Part shown: positions 7,420 through 16,290 of the stretch, piece by piece | Position numbering within the stretch: position 1 is the stretch's first letter | Layout: each line of letters starts with the position of its first letter | NCBI GenBank assembly: GCA_020439175.1 | Contig: JAGQTE010000099.1 | Location: 1 to 36,720, forward strand | Direction of reading: 5' to 3' | Origin: Acidimicrobiales bacterium | GTDB taxonomy: Bacteria > Actinomycetota > Acidimicrobiia > Acidimicrobiales > Acidimicrobilacustridaceae | DNA length: 36,720 nt | The notes under the pieces: generated by a model | Databases searched by the model: none | Told to the model about the DNA's origin: nothing | The model's input: only the letters and a program-made list of their open reading frames with translations | Program-made: the position numbers and the translations under genes

Positions 7420-8610
7420 ATGACCCGACGCTTCCCTGAGGGCTTCCGCTGGGGGACGGCCACCGCCGCCCACCAGGTGGAGGGCAACAACGTCAACAAC
7501 GACTGGTGGGCCTGGGAGCTCGCTCCGGACACGCCCTGCGTCGAACCCAGCGGGGACGCGTGCGATCAGTACCACCGCTACCCCGCCGACATCGCGCTGC
7601 TGGCCCAGCTCGGCTTCGACAACTACCGGTTCTCGATCGAGTGGAGCCGGATCGAACCCGTCGAGGGCCAGTTCTCACGCGCCGCCCTCGACCACTACCG
7701 CCGGGTCTGCGCCACCTGCCTCGAGCACGGCATCGAGCCCGTCGTGACGTACCACCACTTCACGAGCCCGCAGTGGCTGGCGGCCCAAGGCGGCTGGCAC
7801 GAGCGCGCCACGATCGAGAAGTTCGTGCGGTTCTCCGAGAAGGCCACCGAGCACCTCGGCGACCTCGCCGGACGCATCTGCACCATCAACGAGCCCAACG
7901 TCGTCGCCTTCATCGGCTACATGGTCGGCGCCTTCCCGCCGGGTGCGCTCGGCAAGGAGCACTGGCTGACGGCGCAGGACATCATGCGCGACGCCCACGT
8001 CGCCGCCACCGAGGCCATCAAGAACGTCGCCCCCGACGTGCCGGTCGGCCTCACGGTGTCGATGAGCGACTACCAGGCCGTCCCCGCCGACGACGACCTG
8101 GCCGTCGCCCGCCGCGACCGCATCCGCTTTCTCAGCGAGGACCACTACCTCGAGGCCTGCCGCGACGACGACTTCATCGGGGTGCAGACCTACAGCCGCA
8201 CCCGCATCGGGCCGGAGGGCGAGCTGGGGCCCGAGGACGGCGTGCCGGTGCTGCCGATGGGCTACGAGTACTACCCCGAGTCCCTGGCGGCCACGATCCG
8301 CCGGGCCTGGGAGGTCACGGAGCAGACCCCCGTGCTCGTCACCGAGAACGGCATCGGCACCGACGACGACACGCAGCGCCAGGCGTACCTGCGAGCAGCG
8401 CTCGAGGGCGTGCTCGACTGCATCGACGACGGCATCGAGGTGCTCGGCTACACGTGCTGGAGCCTGCTCGACAACTTCGAGTGGGCGTTCGGCTACGGGC
8501 CCCGCTTCGGCATCGTCGACGTCGACCGCGCCACGCAATTGCGCACCCCGAAACCGTCGGCGCACTGGCTCGGTGGTGTCGCCCGCGCCAACGCCCTCGA
8601 CCGTCCCTGA
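7420..8610 (+). CDS. Glycoside hydrolase family 1 beta-glucosidase
   Basis: The 396-aa protein is a GH1 (TIM-barrel) retaining beta-glycosidase, hydrolysing terminal beta-glucosides, galactosides or related sugars. The N-terminal signature FRWGTATAAHQVEG is present. The acid/base Glu158 lies in TINEPN and the nucleophile Glu309 in VTENGIG. YTCWSLLDNFEWAFGY near the C-terminus supplies the typical aglycone and sugar-binding residues. Members commonly reach 440-460 aa, so this is a compact version, shortened mainly in loops between the two catalytic segments. No signal peptide is seen, so it should be cytoplasmic. The ATG at 7420 is preceded by a leaderless-type -10. No sugar transporter is adjacent, so the substrate is open. 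Confidence 0.95.
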   Translation: MTRRFPEGFRWGTATAAHQVEGNNVNNDWWAWELAPDTPCVEPSGDACDQYHRYPADIALLAQLGFDNYRFSIEWSRIEPVEGQFSRAALDHYRRVCATCLEHGIEPVVTYHHFTSPQWLAAQGGWHERATIEKFVRFSEKATEHLGDLAGRICTINEPNVVAFIGYMVGAFPPGALGKEHWLTAQDIMRDAHVAATEAIKNVAPDVPVGLTVSMSDYQAVPADDDLAVARRDRIRFLSEDHYLEACRDDDFIGVQTYSRTRIGPEGELGPEDGVPVLPMGYEYYPESLAATIRRAWEVTEQTPVLVTENGIGTDDDTQRQAYLRAALEGVLDCIDDGIEVLGYTCWSLLDNFEWAFGYGPRFGIVDVDRATQLRTPKPSAHWLGGVARANALDRP

Positions 8611-8635
8611 ACTGTGTCAGCCACGCGCGCAGCAG

Positions 8636-8666
8636 TAACATCGATCCGTTCGGCCCGGACCGGGCC
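8636..8666 (+). promoter_or_regulatory. Candidate promoter and leader palindrome before gtrA-like gene
   Basis: TAACAT at 8636-8641 fits a TANNNT -10. Just beyond the expected start lies GGCCCGG-A-CCGGGCC (8652-8666), a perfect 7-bp inverted repeat. It could fold in the leader, act as an operator, or serve as a terminator for the GH1 gene that ends at 8610. It has no T tract. Confidence 0.35.
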
Positions 8667-8725
8667 ACATCGGGCACGACACGACCACGTCGTCGCAGAC
8701 CGGATCATGATCGAGGACACCACCA

Positions 8726-9253
8726 GTGCAGACGACACCCGCTGCGGCCCAGGATGCGCCCGTGGAGACTGACCAAGCCGACGCACCGGGCAAGACCATC
8801 GTCCAGTACGTCATGGGGCTCATCAAGCAGAAGGGCTTCAAGTACTCGATGGTGTCGGTGGTCAACGTGCTCTTCGGCGGGGGCCTGCTCCTGCTGCTGC
8901 AGACGCACATGAACCCGACCGAGGCCAACGTGTTGTCGGTGATGGTCAGCTCGGTCCCGGCCTACTACATGAACCGGGCCTGGGTGTGGGGCAAGCGGGG
9001 CAAGAGCCACCTCAAGCGCGAGGTGCTGCCGTTCTGGTTCTTCGTCGTCGCCGGCCTGATCTTGTCGACGATCGCCATCCACTTCGCCGAGGACCACACC
9101 GAGAACAAGTTCGTGATCCTGTTCGTGCAGCTGTGCGCCTTCGGCGTGCTGTGGGTGCTGCGCTTCTTCCTGCTCGACCGGCTGTTCCACCTCGAGGCCG
9201 ACGCCCCGCCCGGCGACGACGAGGACCAACCGGCCGTCGACTCGGCGCGCTGA
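8726..9253 (+). CDS. GtrA-family membrane protein
   Basis: This 175-aa protein matches the GtrA/DPMS-type family: a short polar N-terminus of about 35 residues, four transmembrane helices (roughly 40-60, 66-84, 102-122 and 128-150) and a charged acidic tail. The segment SSVPAYYMNRAWVWGKRGK between helices two and three is the conserved family loop. GtrA proteins are small membrane proteins thought to help move polyprenyl-linked sugars across the membrane for cell-surface polysaccharide. GTG 8726 was chosen because GAGGA lies about eight bases upstream; an in-frame GTG at 8762 is an alternative. The methyltransferase gene follows after 26 bp on the same strand. Confidence 0.88.
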   Translation: MQTTPAAAQDAPVETDQADAPGKTIVQYVMGLIKQKGFKYSMVSVVNVLFGGGLLLLLQTHMNPTEANVLSVMVSSVPAYYMNRAWVWGKRGKSHLKREVLPFWFFVVAGLILSTIAIHFAEDHTENKFVILFVQLCAFGVLWVLRFFLLDRLFHLEADAPPGDDEDQPAVDSAR

Positions 9254-9279
9254 CGCCGGGGACGACCGGCACCGTCGCC

Positions 9280-9909
9280 ATGGACCAGGAGCTGCGCGCC
9301 TTCGCCGAGGCCGCCCGCGGCTTCATGCCCCCCGACGAGGGGCTGGCCTTGCACGAGGCGGCCCTCGGCGTCCCGGCCGGCGGCTCGCCGATGCTCGAGA
9401 TCGGGTCGTACTGCGGCAAGTCGGCGGTGTACCTGGGCGACGCGGCTCGCCAGCGGTCGACGATCCTGTACGCCCTCGATCACCACCGCGGCTCGGAGGA
9501 GAACCAGGCCGGGTGGGAATGGCACGAGCCCGACCTCGTCGACCCGGCGGTCGGCAAGATGGACACGCTGCCGCTGTTCCGGCGCACCGTGCACGACGCC
9601 GGCCTCGAAGGGACGGTCGTGGCGCTCGTCGGCGACTCGATCCCCGTCGCCACCCACTGGGCCACGCCGCTGTCGTTGCTGTTCATCGACGGCGGGCACG
9701 GCGCGGAGCCGGCCCACGCCGACTTCGAGCACTGGACCCCCAAGGTCGAACCCGGTGGCCTGCTGGTGATCCACGACGTGTTCCCCGACCCCGCCGACGG
9801 CGGGCGGCCGCCGTACGAGATCTACTGCCGGGCGCTGGAGTCGGGACGCTTCGTCGAGGAGCGCGCCGTCGGCTCGCTGCGCGTCCTGCGCCGCACCGAC
9901 GCCGTCTGA
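9280..9909 (+). CDS. Class I SAM-dependent methyltransferase (Methyltransf_24-like)
   Basis: The 209-aa protein has the SAM-binding motif I in LEIGSYCGKSAVYLG (about residues 39-53). An acidic segment, LLFIDGGHGAEPAHADFEHW, is typical of the Methyltransf_24 group, and is followed by a WTPKVEPGGLLVIHDV strand-and-loop. It probably methylates a small molecule or sugar hydroxyl; the acceptor cannot be predicted. ATG 9280 was chosen because homologous sequence starts just after it and an upstream extension would overlap gtrA's stop. It lies 26 bp after the GtrA gene, suggesting a two-gene unit, perhaps for surface glycan modification. It converges on the gene ending at 9937. Confidence 0.85.
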   Translation: MDQELRAFAEAARGFMPPDEGLALHEAALGVPAGGSPMLEIGSYCGKSAVYLGDAARQRSTILYALDHHRGSEENQAGWEWHEPDLVDPAVGKMDTLPLFRRTVHDAGLEGTVVALVGDSIPVATHWATPLSLLFIDGGHGAEPAHADFEHWTPKVEPGGLLVIHDVFPDPADGGRPPYEIYCRALESGRFVEERAVGSLRVLRRTDAV

Positions 9910-9936
9910 GCCGATGCCGCAGGCCGGTCTCGGACG

Positions 9937-10470
9937 TCAGTCGCCGGACGCGCCGACGAAGTAGATCTGCGTCGGCGCACCGTCGACATACGCCGTGATC
10001 GCCAGCGCCGTCCAGCGCTGCTCGATCCGCTCCATCAGGTCGTCGATGCGGGCCTCGACATCGGCGGGCGACGGCGTGGCCGAGCCGCACAGCGCCGCCA
10101 CCTCGGCGTCTCCGAGCGGGGCCACGGCGAACAGCTGCGGCTCGGCGGCGACCGCCTGGATGTCGATCAGGCTGTGGGTGCCGTCCTCCTGCGCCCAGAA
10201 CAGCGCCTCCTCGATCGAGCGCGGCTGCCCGCCGGCGGCCAGGTGCTCGATCGAGTCCTCAGGCACCCCCGGGATGGCACCGCCGGCGCCGTCGACCCCG
10301 AGCTCGACCAGCCCCGCCAGGTCCTCGGCCAGCATCCCCCGCAGCACGGGCAGCAGATCCCACCCATGCACGTAGGTACCCGCCTCGAAGACCTCTTGGC
10401 GTGCGCCCGCCAGCGCGTCGGCCAACTCCGGCCGGTACGCCGTGGCGCACCACCAACCCGAACCTCCCAT
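9937..10470 (-). CDS. Uncharacterised protein coupled to FtsX-type permease
   Basis: I do not recognise a characterised family for this 177-aa soluble protein. It is acidic, has no signal peptide or membrane helix, and shows a compact alpha/beta pattern. Notable stretches are GWWCATAYRPELADAL at the N-terminus, YVHGWDLLPVL, the GTHSLIDI motif near the middle and a C-terminal strand TQIYFVGASGD. ATG 10468-10470 was selected because GAGGAG lies seven bases upstream, overlapping the permease stop region. The reading frame is open a little further to 10485. Only 11 bp separate it from the permease stop, so it is very likely cotranslated from the permease message. A role linked to the permease is possible but unproven. 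Confidence 0.75.
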   Translation of the reverse strand: MGGSGWWCATAYRPELADALAGARQEVFEAGTYVHGWDLLPVLRGMLAEDLAGLVELGVDGAGGAIPGVPEDSIEHLAAGGQPRSIEEALFWAQEDGTHSLIDIQAVAAEPQLFAVAPLGDAEVAALCGSATPSPADVEARIDDLMERIEQRWTALAITAYVDGAPTQIYFVGASGD

Positions 10471-10481
10471 CGACCCGCTCC

Positions 10482-13073
10482 TCACTCGTAGGCGATGGAC
10501 TCCAGGATGCCCAACTTGGCGGCGCGGTGCGCCGGGATGAGCGAGGCGAACAGCCCGACGAGCACGCCGAGCACGGCGATCAGCGCCAGCTCACGCCCGG
10601 GGAAGGTGAAGCCGCCGCCGTCGTCGGCGAGGATCACGATCGTCACCGCCCACGCCACGAACAGCCCGCAGACCATGCCCACGACGGTGCCGACGACGCT
10701 GATCAGCACCGCCTCGATGCGGATCGTGGCCCGCACCTGGCCGCGACCCATGCCGACCGCTCGCAGCAGGCCGAGCTCGCGGGTGCGCTCGACCACGGCG
10801 AGCAGCAGCGTGTTGACGATGCCGAACACGGCGACGACGACGGCGATGGCCAGCAGGCCGTTGACCGCCGAGATGATGGCGTTGAAGAAGTCCTTGAAGA
10901 ACGAGGCGAAGGCGTTGCCGGGGAGCACCTCGACCGTGCTGTACGGCTCGATGAGCCGCTCGACCTGGGCCTGCACCTCGGGGACCTGGCCGGGCTCGAC
11001 CTCGAGGGCCAGGTTGGCGGGGCGTAGGTCGGGGGCCGCCTCGCGCACGACGCTGGTGTCGACCGTGGCGATGGCGAACAGGTTGCTCTCGGTGAGCGCC
11101 CCGATCGTGAAGTCGTGGCGGCTCCCGTCGGCGTAGACGACGGTGACCGTGTCACCGAGGCCCAGCCCGCTGAAGTCGGTGAACGCACCCATCAACGCCA
11201 GCTCGTTCGGACCGAGCTCGAGCGTGCCCTGCTCGACCTTGAGGTCGATGGCCGACGCGTCGTCGGGCAGCGACACGCCGGTGAGGAACATGGGGAGCGG
11301 CTCACCCGCCTCGGGACCGCCGATCCCGCCGTCCTGACCGGCCGCCAACGGGATCTCGACGTTGGCGAACCCGAAGTACACGGGCGCGGCCCGGTTGACC
11401 CCCGGCACGGCGGCGATCTCGTCGATCAGCCCGGCGTCGAGCTCGGCGCTGGTCGTGCCGACGAGCAGGTCGGCGCCGCCGAACGACTCGATCTGCGCCA
11501 CGGCCCAGTCGCGGATGGCGCCGCCGGCGGCTGTGGCGAACACCACGAGGAACACGCCGATCACCAGCGCGTTGGCCGTGGTGGCCGCCCGGCGGGGGCT
11601 GCGGGCCAGGTTGGCCGAGGCGATCGACGCCGTCGGGCGGTTGCCGCGTCGGGCGAGGCGCTGCAACAGGGTCGACCACCCCGAGATGATCACCGGTCCG
11701 AGCAGCACCGCCGCCAGGAACAGCAGGAAGGGACCCGGGGCCAGCATGAAGCCCTGCTTGGTGGCGACCGCCGCCAACATGCTCAACACGCCGATGACCC
11801 CGAAGACCAACCCGGCGAGCACACGCGGACGGCTCGCCCGCTTGCCCTCGGCGGCGGTCGAGCGCATCGCCTCCATCGGGCTGATGCGCGCCGCCCGGAA
11901 CGCCGGGATCAGCGAGGACACCAAGGTGACGATGAGGCCTGACAGCAGCACCTGGATGGCGCCGCCGACCCCGAGGGTCAACGACACCTGGTCGCTCGCG
12001 CCGAGCGACAGCAGACCGGGGAACGCGGTCGCCACCACGAACACGACGGCGATGCCGAGCAGGTAGCCGATGGCGCTGGCCACGATGCCGACGACGAGCG
12101 CCTCGAGCTGCACCGCCCGGCGCACCTGTCGTCCCTCGGCGCCGATGGCCCGCAGCAGGGCCAGCTCGCGCTGGCGCTGGGTGACCACGATCGTGAACGT
12201 GTTGTAGACGATGAAGATCCCCACGAACAGCGCCACGTAGGCGAAGATCTGCAGCGCGGTCCCGATGGCGTCGGCGATGCCGGCGGCGTCCCCGGCCTGC
12301 TGGGCGCGGTAGGCGTCACCGGTCAGCACCTGCAGCCGGACGTCCTGGGGCTGTGCGTCGAGCTCGCGCTGCACGGCAGCCGCCACGGTGTCCGGCGAGG
12401 CGTCGGGCTCGGTGGTGGCGAGCACCGACGAGAAGCCCTCGGTGCCGCCGCTGAGCCAGCTGAAGGCGTCGGCGTCGCTCACGACGATGTTCGGTTGCCC
12501 GTCGCGGCGGGGCACCTCGCCGAAGCGCACGATGCCCACCACGGTCGCCTGCTGCTCGCCGACGGCGGTGGCGAGCGGCACCGACGCACCCACGCCCGAG
12601 CCGCCGCTCCCCGTGCGCGCGCCGATCTCGGTACCCGTCTCGGCGTCGACGGCGATCTCGCCCGTCGCCTCGGGGAACCGCCCGTCGACCACCTGGAACG
12701 GGTTGAGCGCCTCGGGGGCGATCATCCGGTACCCCATCCCGCGCAGCTTCGTGCCGCCGAGCACGGCGAGGGATCCGTTGAGGGTGCCGTCCGCCTCACC
12801 GATGCCCTCGGTGGCGCGAACCCTGTCGAGGGCGCTCGGGCGCACGATCGGCTGTTGCAGCAGCGTGTCCTCTGCGGCCTTCGGGTCGACCTGCACGGCG
12901 ACGTCGACGTTGGCGAGGCCGGCGACCGTGTTGGCCTCGATCGTCGAGGCGACCGAGTCGCGCAGGATCAGCGCCGTGGCGAGGAACCCGGTCGCCACGA
13001 TCACGGCGAGCATCGTCGCCACGAAGCGAACGGGGTGAGCCCGCAGGCCCCGCAGGGTGATCGTGCGCATCAT
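10482..13073 (-). CDS. ABC transporter permease, FtsX/MacB type
   Basis: The 863-aa membrane protein has the duplicated FtsX layout. There is an N-terminal helix (about 15-37) followed by a large extracytoplasmic MacB-like domain to about 250. A first three-helix FtsX core spans about 275-400, with the cytoplasmic segment RQRELALLRAIGAEGRQVRR. A further helix pair and a second extracytoplasmic domain lie at about 430-730. A second FtsX core to the C-terminus carries RTRELGLLRAVGMGRGQV. Such permeases normally pair with a LolD/MacB-type ATPase, to export lipoproteins, peptides or drugs or to transduce signals. No ATPase lies on either side here, so the partner must be encoded elsewhere. Tandem ATGs occur at 13073 and 13070, preceded by a leaderless-type -10 at 13083-13088. 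The small gene at 10470 follows. Confidence 0.92.
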   Translation of the reverse strand: MMRTITLRGLRAHPVRFVATMLAVIVATGFLATALILRDSVASTIEANTVAGLANVDVAVQVDPKAAEDTLLQQPIVRPSALDRVRATEGIGEADGTLNGSLAVLGGTKLRGMGYRMIAPEALNPFQVVDGRFPEATGEIAVDAETGTEIGARTGSGGSGVGASVPLATAVGEQQATVVGIVRFGEVPRRDGQPNIVVSDADAFSWLSGGTEGFSSVLATTEPDASPDTVAAAVQRELDAQPQDVRLQVLTGDAYRAQQAGDAAGIADAIGTALQIFAYVALFVGIFIVYNTFTIVVTQRQRELALLRAIGAEGRQVRRAVQLEALVVGIVASAIGYLLGIAVVFVVATAFPGLLSLGASDQVSLTLGVGGAIQVLLSGLIVTLVSSLIPAFRAARISPMEAMRSTAAEGKRASRPRVLAGLVFGVIGVLSMLAAVATKQGFMLAPGPFLLFLAAVLLGPVIISGWSTLLQRLARRGNRPTASIASANLARSPRRAATTANALVIGVFLVVFATAAGGAIRDWAVAQIESFGGADLLVGTTSAELDAGLIDEIAAVPGVNRAAPVYFGFANVEIPLAAGQDGGIGGPEAGEPLPMFLTGVSLPDDASAIDLKVEQGTLELGPNELALMGAFTDFSGLGLGDTVTVVYADGSRHDFTIGALTESNLFAIATVDTSVVREAAPDLRPANLALEVEPGQVPEVQAQVERLIEPYSTVEVLPGNAFASFFKDFFNAIISAVNGLLAIAVVVAVFGIVNTLLLAVVERTRELGLLRAVGMGRGQVRATIRIEAVLISVVGTVVGMVCGLFVAWAVTIVILADDGGGFTFPGRELALIAVLGVLVGLFASLIPAHRAAKLGILESIAYE

Positions 13074-13082
13074 GCCCGGTCG

Positions 13083-13088
13083 ACGCTA
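13083..13088 (-). promoter_or_regulatory. Leaderless -10 for the FtsX-type permease
   Basis: On the minus strand this reads TAGCGT, a TANNNT hexamer, nine bases before the first ATG of the permease. No Shine-Dalgarno sequence is present between them, consistent with a leaderless transcript. Confidence 0.55.
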
Positions 13089-13182
13089 CCGCCCAGGGAA
13101 GGGCGCCATCGGCCCGCCTCCCATCCCCTCGGCGGCGCCGTGCTGCCGCAGCGCCGGGCGGATGGCTCCGGCGGCGGGCGGT

Positions 13183-13701
13183 TCAGCGCAGGTCGTAGCG
13201 GTAGACGTTGGTGTCGCGCGCCACGAAGCCGATGCGCTGGTACAGCCGGTTCGCCGCCTCCCGGCTGGGTCGGCTCGTCAGGTCGACGGTGCGCGCGCCG
13301 ACCGACCGGGCCAACGCCAGCGCGGCCCGGTTCAGCGCCTCACCGACCCCGCGACCGCGCGCCGCACCGTCGACGACCACGTCCTCGATCCAGGCGCGCA
13401 GCCCCGTCGGGATCGGGAAGACGGCCAGGGTGAGGCTGCCGACGATGGCGTCGGGATCGCTCGGCACGGCGCCGCCGGCCGAGCTCCCCGGCTCGACGGC
13501 CAGCAACAACCTGCTCGCCGGCGAGCCCACGATCTCCTCCAGCGCCTCGGCGCTCGGCGGCGGGTTCGACGACGAGAGCTGCGGGGTCAACCGTTCGAAG
13601 GCCTCCACCAGGGCGGACGTGACCTCGAGCGCTTCGATGATCTCGACGATCGCCGCCGGCGCATCGGGTCGTTCGGACGGGACGGCAGCGGGTTCGGACA
13701 C
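13183..13701 (-). CDS. GNAT-family N-acetyltransferase
   Basis: This 172-aa protein carries the GNAT acetyl-CoA fold. The beta4 strand IEDVVVDGAARGRGVGEALNRAAL contains the pyrophosphate-binding R-G-R-G-V-G loop, and the C-terminal GFVARDTNVYRYDLR is the usual last strand. The acceptor is unknown. GTG 13699-13701 was chosen because a TAGGCT hexamer lies eight bases upstream on the minus strand. The frame is open up to 13770, but that extension would cover the divergent promoter. Gene order with the divergent PAC2 gene does not suggest a specific pathway. Confidence 0.88.
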   Translation of the reverse strand: MSEPAAVPSERPDAPAAIVEIIEALEVTSALVEAFERLTPQLSSSNPPPSAEALEEIVGSPASRLLLAVEPGSSAGGAVPSDPDAIVGSLTLAVFPIPTGLRAWIEDVVVDGAARGRGVGEALNRAALALARSVGARTVDLTSRPSREAANRLYQRIGFVARDTNVYRYDLR

Positions 13702-13709
13702 GGGCGGCA

Positions 13710-13715
13710 AGCCTA
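13710..13715 (-). promoter_or_regulatory. Leaderless -10 for the GNAT gene
   Basis: The minus strand reads TAGGCT eight bases before the GTG start, with no ribosome site between. It forms one half of a divergent promoter region with the PAC2 gene. Confidence 0.5.
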
Positions 13716-13756
13716 GCGACGGTCCGGCCCACGTCGATGACCTCGGGGCGCGCCGG

Positions 13757-13762
13757 TAGCGT
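13757..13762 (+). promoter_or_regulatory. Leaderless -10 for the PAC2 gene
   Basis: TAGCGT lies eight bases before ATG 13771. A GGGAG at 13763-13767 would be too close to the start to act as an ordinary ribosome site. This is the same hexamer and near-identical spacing as at the FtsX permease. Confidence 0.55.
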
Positions 13763-13770
13763 GGGAGCAC

Positions 13771-14658
13771 ATGACCCGATCAGCACCTCGGCCGGCACCG
13801 CACGTCCGCTGGCACGGCGAGCCACCGCCGGCGCGAGTGCTGCTCGCCGCGTTCGAAGGCTGGAACGACGCCGGTGACGCCGCCTCGCTGGCCCTCGCCC
13901 ACCTCGACGATGCCTGGAGCGGCACGTCGTTCGCCGACATCGACCCCGAGGAGTTCTACGACTTCTCGACGACCCGTCCGCAGGTGCGCTTCGACGACGA
14001 CGACCGGCGCGAGATCGTCTGGCCGACGAACCGGTGCTCGTTCGCCACGCCGCACGGCAGGTCGGAGACGACGACGGCCGACGACGCCGGGGTCGTGCTG
14101 CTGCGCGGGGTCGAGCCGCAGCTGCGCTGGCGGACGTTCTGCGACCAGGTGCTCGCCGTCGCCGAGGCCACGAAGGTCGACCTCGTGCTGACCGTCGGCG
14201 CCCTGCTCGCCGAGGTGCCGCACAGCCGACCGGTGCCGGTGTTCGGCGCCGCCTACGAGGACGAGGTCGTCGAGCAGCTGGGCCTGCTGCCGTCGCGCTA
14301 CGAAGGCCCCACCGGCATCGTGGGCGTCCTCCACGCCGCCTGCGCCGACGCCGGGCTGCGCTCGGCGAGCCTGTGGGCCGCGGTGCCGTCCTACCTGCCG
14401 TCAGCGCCGTCGCCCAAGGCGGCGTTGGCGCTGGTGCGCAAGATCACCGACGTGCTCGACGTCGGCGTCGATGGCACCGCGCTGGAGATCGCCACCGCCA
14501 ACTACGAGCGGTCGGTCGACGCCGCGGCGCGTGACGACGACGACACCGCCGACTACATCGCCCAGCTCGAGCAGCGCTTCGACGAGGAGGGCAGCTCGCT
14601 CGACGCCGAACCGACCCTCGCCGACGAGATCGAAGCCTTCCTGCGCGACCAGGACTGA
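13771..14658 (+). CDS. PAC2 family protein
   Basis: The 295-aa protein belongs to the PAC2 (proteasome assembly chaperone 2) family, widespread in actinobacteria. Recognisable parts are LLAAFEGWNDAGDAAS near the N-terminus, LLRGVEPQLRWRTF, LVLTVGALLAEVPHSRPVPVFG and GPTGIVGVLHAACADAG, which is the conserved nucleoside-phosphorylase-like core. A C-terminal acidic helical tail ends in EIEAFLRDQD and resembles the coiled tails seen in mycobacterial relatives. Eukaryotic PAC2 helps assemble proteasomes; the bacterial role is not settled, and no proteasome genes are in this window. It converges on the amidase gene. Confidence 0.92.
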   Translation: MTRSAPRPAPHVRWHGEPPPARVLLAAFEGWNDAGDAASLALAHLDDAWSGTSFADIDPEEFYDFSTTRPQVRFDDDDRREIVWPTNRCSFATPHGRSETTTADDAGVVLLRGVEPQLRWRTFCDQVLAVAEATKVDLVLTVGALLAEVPHSRPVPVFGAAYEDEVVEQLGLLPSRYEGPTGIVGVLHAACADAGLRSASLWAAVPSYLPSAPSPKAALALVRKITDVLDVGVDGTALEIATANYERSVDAAARDDDDTADYIAQLEQRFDEEGSSLDAEPTLADEIEAFLRDQD

Positions 14659-14714
14659 CCCGCTCCGGTCGTGGGGTGGCGGTTCGATCGAGAGGTTGGC
14701 GGGCTCGACGTCGA

Positions 14715-16193
14715 TCAGGTCGACGCCATCGGGGCGTGGCGCGGCCAGGGGCGGGCCTGCTCGAGCAACCGGGCCAGCCGCAGCACGACATCGTCCGCAT
14801 GGCGTCGCCCGATGATCTGCAGCCCGATCGGCAGGCCGTCCTCGCTGCTGCCGACCGGCACCGAGCAGGCAGGGTTCCAGCACAGGTTGGCGAGCATCGT
14901 GAAGGGCACGCTCATCGCACCGGCGGCGAGGCCGAACCGTTCGGTCAGGTCGACGCCGGCGATCACGTCGGGGGACGGCCCCTCGGCGGCGAACGCGGGG
15001 ATGGCGGTCGTCGGGGTGATCAGCACGTCGACCTCGTCGAAGATGGCGGCCACCTCCTCCTCGAGCCGCAGCCGCCGCCGCATGCCCGGCACGGTCGTGC
15101 GCAGCGGACGGTCGTAGGTGGCTTCGAGGCCCATCCGCACGTAGCTCGTCAGGTCGCCGAGGCGCGACGGGTAGTGCTGGTGCTCGTCGATCTCGAGCCA
15201 CAGCGTCGCGGCGCCGGCTCCGAGCCACACCTTGACCGGGTCGGTCAGCTCGATGCGGGCGTCGACGAGCGCGCCGGCTCCGGCGGCGGCGGCGAGGTCG
15301 AGCGCGGCGGCGTGCGTCAGCTCGGCGACCACCGGGTCGACGACGGCGAAGCCGAGGTCCATCGACCAGCCGATGCGCAGCCCGGACACGTCGAGCGTCT
15401 CGATGGCCGCCTCGTACGAGCCCGCCGGCGACGGGAGCGACACCCGGTCCCGGTCGTCGGGACCGGCGGTGACGTCGAGGTGCCGCGCCGCGTCGCGCAC
15501 CGTGGTGACCTCCACGCCGAACACGGCGGTCTGCGCCGGGTCGGCGGTGGGGTGCGGGATCCGTCCGTAGCTCGGCTTCATCCCGACGAGCCCGGAGAAG
15601 GCGGCGGGGATGCGCGTCGAACCCCCGCCGTCCGAGGCGGTCGCCATCGGCACCAGACCGGCGCTCACCGCCGCCGCCGACCCGCCCGAGGAGCCGCCGG
15701 GAGTGCGGCTCGTGTCCCAGGCGTTGCGGGTGACCCCGAAGGCCTTGGTCTTGGTGAACTGCAGCGTGCCGAACTCGGGCGCCGCCGTCTTGCCCACCAT
15801 CACCGCGCCCGCGGCACGGAGCCGGGCGAGGTGCACCGAGTCGGCGGCGACCGCCGGCCCACCGGCGTAGAGGAGCGAGCCGTGCGACGTCGGCATCCCG
15901 GCGCAGTCCTCCAGGTCCTTCACCCCGATCGGCACCCCGGCGAAGGGTCCCGGGTCCTCGCCGCGCGCCACGGCGGCGTCGACGGCCGCCGCCGCCGCCC
16001 GGGCACCGTCGACGTCGAGGTGGACGAAGGCGTTGAGCGCGTCGTTGTGCCGGTCGATGCCGGCGAGGCAGCGCTCGAGGAGCTCCGCCGCCGAGCGCTC
16101 ACCGGCGCGCACGGCGTCGGCCGCCTCGCATGCCGAGGGCATCGCCTCGGCGGCCGCTCCTCGACCCGAACCTGTCGTGTCTCCTGCCGCCAT
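14715..16193 (-). CDS. Amidase (amidase signature family)
   Basis: The 492-aa enzyme carries the amidase-signature Ser-cisSer-Lys machinery. The catalytic Lys92 is in GVPIGVKD, the cis-Ser is in TPGGSSGGS (Ser168/Ser169) and the nucleophile Ser192 is in DGGGSTRIPAAFSG. Family members hydrolyse amides or cyclic imides to acid plus ammonia or amine. GatA is one relative, but without gatB/gatC neighbours and with an indole-acetamide-hydrolase-like layout, this is more likely catabolic. ATG 16191-16193 has GGGAGG four bases upstream. It is divergent from the secreted repeat protein. Substrate is not predictable. Confidence 0.93.
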   Translation of the reverse strand: MAAGDTTGSGRGAAAEAMPSACEAADAVRAGERSAAELLERCLAGIDRHNDALNAFVHLDVDGARAAAAAVDAAVARGEDPGPFAGVPIGVKDLEDCAGMPTSHGSLLYAGGPAVAADSVHLARLRAAGAVMVGKTAAPEFGTLQFTKTKAFGVTRNAWDTSRTPGGSSGGSAAAVSAGLVPMATASDGGGSTRIPAAFSGLVGMKPSYGRIPHPTADPAQTAVFGVEVTTVRDAARHLDVTAGPDDRDRVSLPSPAGSYEAAIETLDVSGLRIGWSMDLGFAVVDPVVAELTHAAALDLAAAAGAGALVDARIELTDPVKVWLGAGAATLWLEIDEHQHYPSRLGDLTSYVRMGLEATYDRPLRTTVPGMRRRLRLEEEVAAIFDEVDVLITPTTAIPAFAAEGPSPDVIAGVDLTERFGLAAGAMSVPFTMLANLCWNPACSVPVGSSEDGLPIGLQIIGRRHADDVVLRLARLLEQARPWPRHAPMAST

Positions 16194-16290
16194 TGCGCCT
16201 CCCGCACGCCTGTGTGCTCCGGGCTCGTCTTACCACGACTCGACCGGCCCGGCCCGGGGCGCGAGGAGCGACCCGGGTGCCCGCGCCATC

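Noticed and set aside
8652-8666. Palindrome as a confident intrinsic terminator of the GH1 gene
   Set aside because: The loop would be a single base unless inner pairs open, no T tract follows, and it lies downstream of a candidate -10 for the next gene.
14715-16193. Reading the amidase as GatA of the tRNA amidotransferase
   Set aside because: No gatB or gatC neighbour, and it stands alone as a single transcription unit. A catabolic amidase is more likely, though sequence alone cannot fully exclude GatA.
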